Assembly: GCA_900753315.1 (NCBI GenBank)
Contig: CAADYP010000003.1
Coordinates: 4,960-68,959 of the forward strand
Direction: 5' to 3'
DNA: 64,000 bases
DNA from: Clostridia bacterium
GTDB taxonomy: Bacteria; Bacillota; Clostridia; Christensenellales; UBA1242
The notes under the pieces were generated by a model. It was not told the DNA's origin. It did no database searches and saw only the letters and a program-made list of their open reading frames with translations. Positions within the stretch are counted from its first letter, which is position 1. Each line of letters starts with the position of its first letter. Made by a program: the position numbers and the translations under genes. Positions 33,584 to 41,465 of this stretch are shown in pieces.

Positions 33584-34093
33584 CTAGCAAATCAAAATCT
33601 TTTTGATATGATAATCCTTGTTGGTTTTGAGATTTGTAAATGCAGGATATTTGTTGGCTGCAAAGTCGATTCTTCTGCACATACCTACTTCAAAAATTCG
33701 TTTGTCATTTACAGTGTTTACGATGACGGTCATTGAAACAAGAGCCAATCCACCCATGATTGCAACAAGCATAACATGATTTTTTCCGCCGTAGTCAGAA
33801 ATGTCAAAATCAAAGATTGTTGTCACAGTTGCAGTGGCAAAATAAAGTCTGATTTTGTTGTGATAGTTTACGATGTCTGGGAATGCATTGATAATCCCAG
33901 AATTTCCAAGCAGGCCATTGGTGTAACCATAATTCAAGTTTTCATCATCTTTGTCATAAAGCACAGTCCAATTTTCATCACTCCCTGATGGATTTGAGCC
34001 AGTGTTTCCATCGTTTCCGATGCTGTTTTTGAGATACCAAAGTTGTTTTTCAAGGTTCTCGATTTTTTCTTCCATAGTTTCATTTTTGTTCAT
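33584..34093 (-). CDS. Unknown 169-residue protein resembling phage tail/baseplate tips
   Basis: Residues 5-25 form a short coiled coil (MEEKIENLEKQLWYLKN). Then come a Gly/Ser/Asn linker and a beta-rich part with FPDIVNYHNKIRLYFATATVTTIFDFD. The end, YPAFTNLKTNKDYHIKKILIC, resembles the last segment of Firmicute phage tail-fibre-like proteins, but no other phage gene is near. Its GGAG site lies inside the 3' arm of the terminator hairpin of the upstream gene, 7 bases before the ATG. The role is unknown. Confidence 0.7.
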   Translation of the reverse strand: MNKNETMEEKIENLEKQLWYLKNSIGNDGNTGSNPSGSDENWTVLYDKDDENLNYGYTNGLLGNSGIINAFPDIVNYHNKIRLYFATATVTTIFDFDISDYGGKNHVMLVAIMGGLALVSMTVIVNTVNDKRIFEVGMCRRIDFAANKYPAFTNLKTNKDYHIKKILIC

Positions 34094-34099
34094 AAAAAA

Positions 34100-34134
34100 A
34101 CTCCTTTTGACATCATTTTAATATCAAAAGGAGT
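34100..34134 (-). terminator. Terminator hairpin that also holds a Shine-Dalgarno site
   Basis: On the minus strand ACTCCTTTTGA pairs perfectly over 11 bp with TCAAAAGGAGT and is followed by seven T and then ATG (34093). The GGAG of the downstream gene is in the 3' arm. The hairpin would thus end transcription of the 34140-34823 gene, and in read-through RNA would hide the ribosome site. Confidence 0.8.
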
Positions 34135-34139
34135 GAATT

Positions 34140-34823
34140 TCAATTTTTAGTGTCATTTTTTTTAAGTTTGGTTTCTCGTTTTCTTATTCTAACTTTTTTA
34201 CTTTTCATAAATAACCAAGCAAACACAATTCCAAGCACTGCCATAATTAGCAAAATGCATGTGATAAGTGTTGTGCTTATACCATTTGGTGAGACATACT
34301 TTGTTTCCAAATATCCATACATAACTTGGTTTTCATATACGAATGCGATTGCGGTGTAGTCACTTTTGCTTTTAAATCCTTCATACAAAAAGATTTTTTG
34401 ATTTTTCTCCAAGATAATTGAACTTTCCACTTTTTCTGTGTCTTCTGCAAAGAAAACATGGCATTGAGCGTTTGTTTTTGCATTGAAATTTGGAATAGCT
34501 GTCAACGTCTCATTTTTTGGAGTAACTAAATCTGCCAAGACATATCCATCTGTGTTTTCAAATTGGACGACCTTGAAGAATAAAAATCCGTCATAATTGA
34601 AAGATTTCGCATCGCCATCTTGAAAGAGGATTGAAACTTGGGTGTTGTGTGTGAGATTTTTAAGTTTTGAAGATGTCAAATCTGGCAATTCATAAAGGTT
34701 TGCGCTGTTTGCTGTTATGACATAGGTTTGAGTAGAGTCTTCGGCATTTGCAATTGAAACATTTATTCCAAAGCAAGAGAAAAGACAAATCAATGAAAAT
34801 ATAATCAAATAAAACTTTTTCAT
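34140..34823 (-). CDS. Secreted/membrane SH3-like protein
   Basis: This 227-residue protein has a signal peptide (hydrophobic core residues 4-20, likely cut after SIANA near 27), an outside region with repeated SH3b-like segments (ITANSANLYELPDLTSSKL and a second near 100-165) and a C-terminal membrane helix near 187-207 ending in a basic tail (KKVRIRKRETKLKK). The start at 34823 is favoured over TTG 34838, since the -10 box ends 6 bases upstream of it. Cell-wall contact is inferred from the fold. Confidence 0.75.
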   Translation of the reverse strand: MKKFYLIIFSLICLFSCFGINVSIANAEDSTQTYVITANSANLYELPDLTSSKLKNLTHNTQVSILFQDGDAKSFNYDGFLFFKVVQFENTDGYVLADLVTPKNETLTAIPNFNAKTNAQCHVFFAEDTEKVESSIILEKNQKIFLYEGFKSKSDYTAIAFVYENQVMYGYLETKYVSPNGISTTLITCILLIMAVLGIVFAWLFMKSKKVRIRKRETKLKKNDTKN

Positions 34824-34829
34824 AATGAT

Positions 34830-34859
34830 ATTTAACAATATTTTGTTTCAAAATGTCAA
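34830..34859 (-). promoter_or_regulatory. Promoter of the SH3-like gene, leaderless
   Basis: TTGACA (34854-34859), an 18-base spacer and TTAAAT (34830-34835) on the minus strand. The -10 box ends 6 bases before the ATG at 34823, so the mRNA should begin at the start codon. Confidence 0.75.
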
Positions 34860-34879
34860 GCGTTCTAATTTGTAGAACA

Positions 34880-34905
34880 AAAAAGCATATCAATTTGATA
34901 TGCTT
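34880..34905 (-). terminator. Terminator of the paralog operon
   Basis: AAGCATATCAA (34883-34893) and TTGATATGCTT (34895-34905) form a perfect stem that touches the stop codon of the last paralog. On the minus strand it runs into TTTTTT. Confidence 0.85.
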
Positions 34906-35246
34906 CAGGACTTATAATCATAAGGAATTTTGTTTTTCTTTTCGCCAAGCAGATTTATTATATAACCATTTTCGACTTTGCACCACCATTTAGGATTTTG
35001 TTTTGGAAGATCTTTTAAAATTATTTCATCTGTATAATGTCCATCTTCAACAGTTTCAATATCACCAACATACATCGGTATATATATATCTTCCTCATCT
35101 GGAGAGTATTTATATGAAAATATCACCATATATTCAGTGTCTCTTATTTCAGGATCGGTAAGCATTCCAACCATGCCTTTATGAACATGATTTTTTGCAT
35201 ATTCTTCTTTTTCAACAAGCACTTTTACCATGTCTCCGTATTTCAT
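34905..35246 (-). CDS. Small paralog 1 of the WWCKVENGY family
   Basis: This 113-residue protein is the last of three in an operon. Residues 1-70 (MKYGDMVKVLVEKEEYAKN, HKGMVGMLTDPEIRDTE) are nearly the same as in paralog 3 and look like a small KOW/SH3-type barrel. The last 34 residues (LPKQNPKWWCKVENGY to the end) are identical to those of paralogs 2 and 3. GAGG lies before the ATG. There is no signal peptide. The function is unknown; a set of related small proteins after one larger gene recalls immunity arrays, but this is inference. Confidence 0.8.
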   Translation of the reverse strand: MKYGDMVKVLVEKEEYAKNHVHKGMVGMLTDPEIRDTEYMVIFSYKYSPDEEDIYIPMYVGDIETVEDGHYTDEIILKDLPKQNPKWWCKVENGYIINLLGEKKNKIPYDYKS

Positions 35247-35266
35247 TTTTTACCTCATATTATTTG

Positions 35267-35647
35267 TTATGACTTATAATCATAAGGGATTTTGTTTTTC
35301 TTTTCACCAAGCAGATTTATGATATAGCCATTTTCGACTTTGCACCACCATTTTGGATTTTGTTTTGGAAGTTCGGATAAAATAATTTTGTCATCTGCAA
35401 ATCCTTTTTCGACTAGTTCTAAATCTTCGATTTGAATGGAACAAAATTTATCATCTTCAAAATCCTTTATTGTGTTGTCAGACCATCTTATATTTTTATC
35501 GTTGAATTTGGGGTCAATAAAACATACATGAAAAGAAGAATCTCTAATTTCTCCACAAATTATGCTTCCAATCATACCTTTATGTACACCGCAATTTTTA
35601 TATTCATCTCTATCTTTAATGACTTTGACTTTGTCATATATATTCAT
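35267..35647 (-). CDS. Small paralog 2 of the WWCKVENGY family
   Basis: This 126-residue protein starts at ATG 35647, where MNIYDKVKVIKDRDEYKN lines up with the other members; GGAG is 10 bases before. Its N-terminal domain (HKGMIGSIICGEIRDSSF, CFIDPKFNDKNIRW) is closer to the lone copy at 55.7 kb than to its neighbours, while its last 34 residues equal those of paralogs 1 and 3. The spacing is 20 bases to paralog 1 and 28 to paralog 3, so they share one transcript. The function is unknown. Confidence 0.8.
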   Translation of the reverse strand: MNIYDKVKVIKDRDEYKNCGVHKGMIGSIICGEIRDSSFHVCFIDPKFNDKNIRWSDNTIKDFEDDKFCSIQIEDLELVEKGFADDKIILSELPKQNPKWWCKVENGYIINLLGEKKNKIPYDYKS

Positions 35648-35675
35648 TATTGTTCTTATCTCCAATCAAAGTGTT

Positions 35676-36017
35676 TTATGACTTATAATCATAAGGGATT
35701 TTGTTTTTCTTTTCGCCAAGCAGATTTATGATATAACCATTTTCGACTTTACACCACCATTTAGGGTTTTGTTTTGGCAAATATTCTAATATTTCGTCAT
35801 CAGATGCATTTCCATCTTCAATAGTTTCAATATCACCAACATACATTGGAATATATATATCTTCTTCATCTGGAGAATACGTATGAGAAAAAATAACCAT
35901 TATTTCGGTATCCCAAATTTCAGGATCGGTAAGCATTCCAATCATGCCTTTATGAACATGATTTTTTGCATATTCTTCTTTTTCAACAAGCACTTTTACC
36001 ATGTCTCCGTATTTCAT
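35676..36017 (-). CDS. Small paralog 3 of the WWCKVENGY family
   Basis: This 113-residue protein starts at ATG 36017. The start is fixed by AGGAGG 9 bases before it and by the overlap ATGA with the stop of the larger gene upstream. It differs from paralog 1 at only about a tenth of positions in its first 70 residues (for example HTYSPDEEDIYIPMYVGDIE) and shares the common C-terminus. Tight coupling to the larger gene suggests that the two products act together in fixed ratio. The function is unknown. Confidence 0.82.
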   Translation of the reverse strand: MKYGDMVKVLVEKEEYAKNHVHKGMIGMLTDPEIWDTEIMVIFSHTYSPDEEDIYIPMYVGDIETIEDGNASDDEILEYLPKQNPKWWCKVENGYIINLLGEKKNKIPYDYKS

Positions 36018-36649
36018 TTTTTCAATCCTCCTATTAATGTGTTGCATTTCAATTTTCCATTTGGAAATATGCTCCAACCAGTTTTTAATTTATAAAATTT
36101 CCCATAATCTTCATGTTTGCCAGGGAAATTTAACACAAAGCCTACTTTAAAACCTGTTTTATCATGTGCTCTAAAAATATAATTACCATTAACAAATTCT
36201 TCTATGGTTAAATTTTTAACGATATTAATTGCTTCTACAAATTCATTTTCATTGTATCCCATCTGTTTTAACAAATGCCCCTTGTCTTTTATTGTCCATT
36301 CATTTTTTCTAGGAGGAACAATAAGACTTATTTGTCTTTGTAGTGGAGTGTCAATTTTAATTTTTTGGTCATGGCAGTTTGGATGATAAAGACCTCGTTT
36401 AGCAAGCGGGATATCAACAATGGAATGTTGAGAATAATCAAATTCTTGGGGTCTTTTGTCTTCTTTGTTTACAAACCAGCACTGATTAACAGTAACACAT
36501 CTCCAACAGTGTGGATTTGTTAGATTTTCATCTACTCCAGTGTCATAAGGGAAATCTTCAATTGTCCATTTAGATTTTGGGTCAGAAATTAAGACCCATT
36601 CACTTAATTTAAGAGAGACTTTGTCTCTTATGTCATCAAATATGCTCAT
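36014..36649 (-). CDS. Cys/His-rich 211-residue protein heading the paralog operon
   Basis: I do not recognise this protein. Residues 47-94 hold a possible zinc site: C48, C51, C57 and the HPNCH cluster at H89-C92-H93. The C-terminal half (about 110-211) has GYNENEFVEAINIVKN, an FRAHDKTGFKVGF strand pair and ends FPNGKLKCNTLIGGLKK, a layout that recalls toxin tails or phage-linked nucleases; this is inference. It has no signal peptide. Its TGA overlaps the ATG of paralog 3 (ATGA), and the paralog Shine-Dalgarno site is in its last codons. Confidence 0.75.
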   Translation of the reverse strand: MSIFDDIRDKVSLKLSEWVLISDPKSKWTIEDFPYDTGVDENLTNPHCWRCVTVNQCWFVNKEDKRPQEFDYSQHSIVDIPLAKRGLYHPNCHDQKIKIDTPLQRQISLIVPPRKNEWTIKDKGHLLKQMGYNENEFVEAINIVKNLTIEEFVNGNYIFRAHDKTGFKVGFVLNFPGKHEDYGKFYKLKTGWSIFPNGKLKCNTLIGGLKK

Positions 36650-36699
36650 ATTTTATCATAACTCCTTTTATTTTCAAAAGATTTTCAATCTTTGACATG

Positions 36700-36728
36700 T
36701 TTATAACATGAAAATTTTGCAACCACAA
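36700..36728 (-). promoter_or_regulatory. Promoter of the Cys/His-rich gene and paralogs
   Basis: On the minus strand TTGTGG, a 17-base spacer and TGT-TATAAA (extended -10; TATAAA at 36700-36705) stand about 50 bases upstream of the ATG at 36649. A GGAG lies 12 bases before the ATG. Confidence 0.55.
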
Positions 36729-36782
36729 TGTTTTGTGCCAACATTTTGCATTTATTTTTTGTTTTGTTAATAAGATATTTTG

Positions 36783-37484
36783 ATGAAATCTAAATTTTTG
36801 ATAATAAAAAAAATGCATGTTGCTGTTTTGTTTGCAGTGTTGTTGTTTTTAGGAACGGCGTTTGGCACATATTTTGCTGTTGCAAAGACAAGTGCTACTC
36901 CAAGACCTTTGCACACTATAGTGATTGATGCGGGGCATGGTGGAAAGGACGGCGGGGCGATTGGCAAGCAAACTGGCATAACTGAAAGTTATTTGAATTT
37001 GCAATATGCCAATGCTTTAAGTGATGTCTGCAAACAATATGGATATAGGGTGGTGATGACTCGCAAAGATATGAATGGACTATATTCACCGTTTGCGACA
37101 AACAAGAAAAAAAGCGAAATGGAGAAACGAAAACAAATCATTGAAAAAAGCAAGGCGGATTTGGTTATTAGTGTGCACATGAACAGTTTTCCTTCAGAAA
37201 AATCAAGAGGAGCACAGGTTTTTTATCAAGAAGGTTCGGAAGATGGTCAAATTTTTGCGGACTGTGTGCAAAAATCATTAAATCAAAATGTTGAATATGC
37301 AAAATCAAAGTCAAAGAGTGGTGATTTTTTTGTTTTGAACTGCTCAAACATCCCGAGTATTTTGATTGAGTGTGGGTTTTTATCAAATTCGGTAGAAGAA
37401 GTTTTGTTGCAAGACAAAGAATATATAAACAAATTTTGCTATTATGTTGTTTGTGGAATTTTGACATATTTTTCTTTTTCGTAA
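36783..37484 (+). CDS. cwlD: N-acetylmuramoyl-L-alanine amidase, CwlD type
   Basis: This zinc amidase cuts the peptide from muramic acid. CwlD acts on spore cortex precursor, and its place 87 bases before spoIIE fits a sporulation role. The 233 residues have a signal anchor (residues 11-34) and the Amidase_3 domain: VIDAGHGGKDGGAIG (first His), ITESYLNL (Glu), ISVHMNS (second His) and LIECGFLSN (catalytic Glu). No Shine-Dalgarno site is seen; a weak TAAGAT ends 6 bases before the ATG. The gene name is by family and context. Confidence 0.85.
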   Translation: MKSKFLIIKKMHVAVLFAVLLFLGTAFGTYFAVAKTSATPRPLHTIVIDAGHGGKDGGAIGKQTGITESYLNLQYANALSDVCKQYGYRVVMTRKDMNGLYSPFATNKKKSEMEKRKQIIEKSKADLVISVHMNSFPSEKSRGAQVFYQEGSEDGQIFADCVQKSLNQNVEYAKSKSKSGDFFVLNCSNIPSILIECGFLSNSVEEVLLQDKEYINKFCYYVVCGILTYFSFS

Positions 37485-37570
37485 CTATTCAACAAAAAAT
37501 GTAGATATTTGACAATTTTCTTTGCTCGACAAATTTTTGCTTTGCAGTAAAATTTGTATGAGGTTTTTTT

Positions 37571-39865
37571 ATGGATAGAAAATTAAACAAATATTTGAAA
37601 TATCTCTTGCAATTTGTTTTGTTTGTAGGATTGTTTTTTGTGCTTTTCAATTCTAGTGTAAATTTTGTCATCTTCCCGTTTGCGTTTGGAATGTTTTTTG
37701 CACTTGCTTGGGCAAATCAAAAAGTCTGGCTTTTGGTGCCAGCTTACATAGTTGCCGGAGTGATTTTGACACCTACAATAGAATTTGCTATTTGTGCATT
37801 GGTTTGTGTTTTTAGTTTGCTTGTGCCATATTTTGTGCATATTTTGTGCAAGAAAAATATGCGAAAATGGGAATTTGGAATTTTTGCAACAATAAGTCAA
37901 ACGGCAAACATTGTTTTTGATGTTATATCTGGTTTTTCACCAGTTTTGTCTTGTGTAAGTGTTTTGCTTGGAGTGCTTTTTATGTATGCATGTATAAATG
38001 TGTTTGAAGCACTTATCATCAGGGGATTTACAAACAAGCTGACAAGCCTTGAAATTGTTTCACTTTTTTCGATTATTGCGACAATTTGTGGCGGATTGGT
38101 TGTGTTGAACATTGACCAATTTAGTTTTTTGAAATTGTTTATGAGTTTTATTTTGCTCATTTTTGCTTTTTGCTCAACTCCGCTTCTCACAATTTTGGTT
38201 GCTTCAATTGGTGGGCTTGGCACACTCATTGCGACAAACAATCCGCTTTTTATCACGCCATTTGTAGTGTGGGCATTGACCATACTCTTGTTTAAAAATC
38301 GCCATCGTATTTTTATGATTGTTGGACTTGTGTGTGTAGAACTGATACTTGGATATTATTTCAAAATTTATCCGTCTTTTGGATATCTCGAAATTATGCC
38401 AGTCGCTATTTCATGTGTTGTATTTTTTGTTTTGCCAAAATCATGGTGTAACGAAATTGCAGTTATGTTCAATTTGTCAAAGGACAGAATAGCGATGAAA
38501 AATGTTGTTAATCGAAGCAGAGAAATCTTGCACAAAAGATTGGGTGATCTTGGTGAAGTTTTCAATGATATGAACATAATTTATCGCAATATGCTCAAAC
38601 GAACCATGACTCTTGACGAAGTCAAGTCTGTTCTAGAGCAAGAAATAGTGGATAAAATTTGTTCTTTCTGTCCAGAAAGAAATCACTGTCATCGCACTTT
38701 TTCTGAAAAAACAAAACAGGTCTTTGACGAGCTTATCACAATTTCTTATGAAAAAGGAAGAGCGACACTTTTGGATATTCCTTCATATTTGACATCAAGA
38801 TGCAAACAAACCAATTCAATCTTGGGAAGCATCAACACACTGACTGGTCAATACAAAAAATATATGGGCATGGTGCATGATGTTGACACAAGCAAAATGA
38901 TTATTGCCGAACAACTCTTGGGTGTCTCAAAAATCATGAATGGGCTTTCAAAAGAAGTCGAAACAAACATATCATTTGACACAGTGCGAGAAAACAAAAT
39001 CTTGGACGAACTAACATATTACAATATTGTCTGCATTGATGCGGTTGTTTTTGAAAAAGATGTTTGGACACAACTCGTGTCTGTAGTTGTGAAAAATTCT
39101 GACAGTGAAAAGCCAAGAATTGTTGATGTCGTGAGTAAGGTTTGTAGCAAAAAGATGGCAGTGTATGAGAGTTTTCCTTGCACTAGACCGGGCTATACAG
39201 TTATCAATTTGAAAACTGCTCCAAAATATGATTGTCTGTTTGGGGTTAGTCAAAAAACAAAAAATGGTTCAAGCATAAGCGGGGACACTTACAGTGTCAC
39301 AAAACTGGATGGCGATAAGATTATGTTTGCGATAAGTGACGGAATGGGCAGTGGTGAGAAGGCGGAAAAGACGAGTGAACTTTCAATTAGTCTTGTAGAA
39401 AACTTTTATAAAGCTGGGTTTGACAATGATTTGATTTTGTCAACAGTAAACAAACTCCTAAATCTTCACAAAGAAGAAATTTTTTCTGCGCTGGATATTG
39501 CGATTGTCGATGAAAAAAATGGAATTGCAGATTTTATAAAAATGGCATCTCCAAAGTCATTTATTTTGAATGAAAATGAATGTCAAACGGTTGAGACGGG
39601 GGCACTTCCTATGGGGATTGTTGAAGAGTCAAAGCCACTCATAAAAAAGAATATTATTTCAGCAAAAGACTTGGTGATTTTGGTGTCTGATGGCATTAGC
39701 GATAGTTTTGAAAATGACCAGGATTTGAAGGAATGTATCAAGTCAATTAAAACCAAAAATCCACAAGAATTTGCTGATGAGCTACTTGAGAGAGCCCTCG
39801 CTTGCAATAATGGTTATGCGGTTGACGACATGACTGTTATCGTTGTAAAGATTTTGGATTATTAA
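37571..39865 (+). CDS. spoIIE: Stage II sporulation protein E (membrane PP2C phosphatase)
   Basis: SpoIIE removes phosphate from SpoIIAA to switch on sigma-F in the forespore and joins FtsZ at the polar septum. The 764 residues have about ten membrane helices in residues 15-305, a regulatory middle with a Cys cluster (CSFCPERNHCH near 363), and a C-terminal PP2C domain: ISDGMGSGEKA near 588, VSDGISDSF near 706 and YAVDDMTVIVV near 752. The metal-binding Asps are present. The spoIIE-tilS order is widespread in Firmicutes. Confidence 0.95.
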   Translation: MDRKLNKYLKYLLQFVLFVGLFFVLFNSSVNFVIFPFAFGMFFALAWANQKVWLLVPAYIVAGVILTPTIEFAICALVCVFSLLVPYFVHILCKKNMRKWEFGIFATISQTANIVFDVISGFSPVLSCVSVLLGVLFMYACINVFEALIIRGFTNKLTSLEIVSLFSIIATICGGLVVLNIDQFSFLKLFMSFILLIFAFCSTPLLTILVASIGGLGTLIATNNPLFITPFVVWALTILLFKNRHRIFMIVGLVCVELILGYYFKIYPSFGYLEIMPVAISCVVFFVLPKSWCNEIAVMFNLSKDRIAMKNVVNRSREILHKRLGDLGEVFNDMNIIYRNMLKRTMTLDEVKSVLEQEIVDKICSFCPERNHCHRTFSEKTKQVFDELITISYEKGRATLLDIPSYLTSRCKQTNSILGSINTLTGQYKKYMGMVHDVDTSKMIIAEQLLGVSKIMNGLSKEVETNISFDTVRENKILDELTYYNIVCIDAVVFEKDVWTQLVSVVVKNSDSEKPRIVDVVSKVCSKKMAVYESFPCTRPGYTVINLKTAPKYDCLFGVSQKTKNGSSISGDTYSVTKLDGDKIMFAISDGMGSGEKAEKTSELSISLVENFYKAGFDNDLILSTVNKLLNLHKEEIFSALDIAIVDEKNGIADFIKMASPKSFILNENECQTVETGALPMGIVEESKPLIKKNIISAKDLVILVSDGISDSFENDQDLKECIKSIKTKNPQEFADELLERALACNNGYAVDDMTVIVVKILDY

Positions 39866-40038
39866 AAAATTGACAAAAAAATAATAAAAATTATTTTTAT
39901 TATTAAAAATATCATTTTTTAATCAAAAATTGCAAAAAAATTGAATTTTTGGCATATTTTTGCTGATTTTTGCAAAAAAATATTGTTTTTTAATTTAAAA
40001 TTTTGTATACTATTTGCGTTGACGTTAAGAGGGATAAT

Positions 40039-41385
40039 ATGGACAAGATTTTAGATTTCATAAAAAAGAACAAATTGATAAAGCCTGGCGAAGTGATTGG
40101 AGTTGGTGTAAGTGGTGGCATTGATTCAATGTGCCTTTTACACTTTTTGAATGCAAACAAACAACTTCTTGACATTGATGTTGTTGCCATTCACATCAAT
40201 CATGGCATAAGAGAAGAAAGTGTTGATGAAGCAAGATTTGTTATGCAAAAATGCAAAGAAATGGGAGTTAGAGTTTACAAATTTACTATTGATTCTCCAA
40301 AGATTGCAAAAGACAAAAAGATTAGTCTTGAAACCGCTGCAAGAGAAGGACGCTATGGTGTTTTTGAAGCGCTTGTTAGAAAAGATATTGTTGACAAAAT
40401 TGCACTTGCACATCATCAAAGTGATCAAGCTGAGACAATTTTGATGCACATTTTCAGAGGTTGTGGTGTTTCTGGTGCAAGGGGAATGGAACCAGTTAGG
40501 GACAAGATTTATATCAGACCTATGCTTCCAGTTTCAAAAGAAGAAATCGCAGATTATGCATCAGTAAACAATATTGAATTTGTTGAAGATGCAAGCAATC
40601 TTGACACAAGTTATACGAGAAATTATTTGAGAAATGTTGTTATGAAAGACATTTTGAAAAAATGGCCAAATGCGATTGAGGCAATAAACAACTTTGCTAC
40701 AGCAGTGAGTGAAGATGACGACTATATCAAAAGTTCACTTGACACAAATGCATTGTTGGTTGATGAAAAAATTGTGCAAATGCCATGTAGTTATTTTTAT
40801 GGTAGCAGTTCAGTTTACAGTAGAATTGTCTTTAAAGCATTGTCATTGATTGGTGTTACAAAAGACATTGAAAGAAAGCATATAGAAATGATAAAAGATC
40901 TTGCGACAAACTTGGACAATGGCAAAAAAATCAAATTGCCTTATGACATTGTTGTAAGCAAAGAATATGATTTTTTGACTTTCGAGAACAATTATGTTGA
41001 GAAGCCAAAACTTTCAAAACAACTCAAATGTGAGGAATTTGAGGTTCCAAAGTTTGGGAATGTCACAGTAAAGCGTGTCAAAGTAGACAAAATCAAAAAT
41101 GGTGATGGGGCATTGTATTTTGATTATAGAAAAATTCCAAAGACTGCTGTTTGGCGTTATCGTGAAGATGGTGATATGTTTGAAAAGTTTGGTGGCGGAA
41201 CGAAAAAACTTAAATCATTTTTGATTGATAGAAAAATCCCTGTAAGGCTTCGAGATTTTATTCCTGTTCTTGCAGATGAAAATGAAGTTTATGTCATTGC
41301 AGGTGTGGAAATAAGCAACAAAGTAAAAGTTGACGGAAATGTCCCAACTTGTTATCAACTTACAGTTGAAAAGCCTGGGAAATAA
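40039..41385 (+). CDS. tilS: tRNA(Ile)-lysidine synthase
   Basis: TilS puts lysine on C34 of the CAU-anticodon tRNA-Ile so that it reads AUA, a frequent codon here. The start is ATG 40039, after GAGG. The 448 residues have the PP-loop GVSGGIDSMCLL near 25-36, HINHGIRE near 56, HHQSDQAETILMH near 124 and the C-terminal TilS domain with KLKSFLIDRKIP. Downstream hpt and ftsH, often its neighbours, are not present. Confidence 0.96.
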   Translation: MDKILDFIKKNKLIKPGEVIGVGVSGGIDSMCLLHFLNANKQLLDIDVVAIHINHGIREESVDEARFVMQKCKEMGVRVYKFTIDSPKIAKDKKISLETAAREGRYGVFEALVRKDIVDKIALAHHQSDQAETILMHIFRGCGVSGARGMEPVRDKIYIRPMLPVSKEEIADYASVNNIEFVEDASNLDTSYTRNYLRNVVMKDILKKWPNAIEAINNFATAVSEDDDYIKSSLDTNALLVDEKIVQMPCSYFYGSSSVYSRIVFKALSLIGVTKDIERKHIEMIKDLATNLDNGKKIKLPYDIVVSKEYDFLTFENNYVEKPKLSKQLKCEEFEVPKFGNVTVKRVKVDKIKNGDGALYFDYRKIPKTAVWRYREDGDMFEKFGGGTKKLKSFLIDRKIPVRLRDFIPVLADENEVYVIAGVEISNKVKVDGNVPTCYQLTVEKPGK

Positions 41386-41398
41386 ATAGCAAAAATGA

Positions 41399-41436
41399 AA
41401 AAAATTCTAGAATTTGAACTTTTCTAGAATTTTTTA
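41399..41436 (+). terminator. Terminator between tilS and the convergent gene
   Basis: AAAATTCTAGAA pairs perfectly with TTCTAGAATTTT and is followed by T. The A/T symmetry lets it work from both strands. Confidence 0.85.
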
Positions 41437-41465
41437 TTTCACCTTATCTCAAAAATTGTCAAGTT

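Noticed and set aside
34905..36017. Three spaced near-identical ~100-base repeats, considered as a CRISPR array or non-coding repeat
   Set aside because: The repeats are too long and too few, and they are the 3' coding ends of three in-frame related genes.
36636..36659. A short upstream frame (MIKYEHI) overlapping the start of the 211-residue gene
   Set aside because: Its ATG is only 2 bases from the GGAG, too close for good initiation, and nothing else supports it; kept only as a remark.
39866..40005. A/T-rich gap between spoIIE and tilS, considered as a regulatory RNA
   Set aside because: It shows only A and T tracts and the tilS promoter region; no stable stem with G/C pairs is present.
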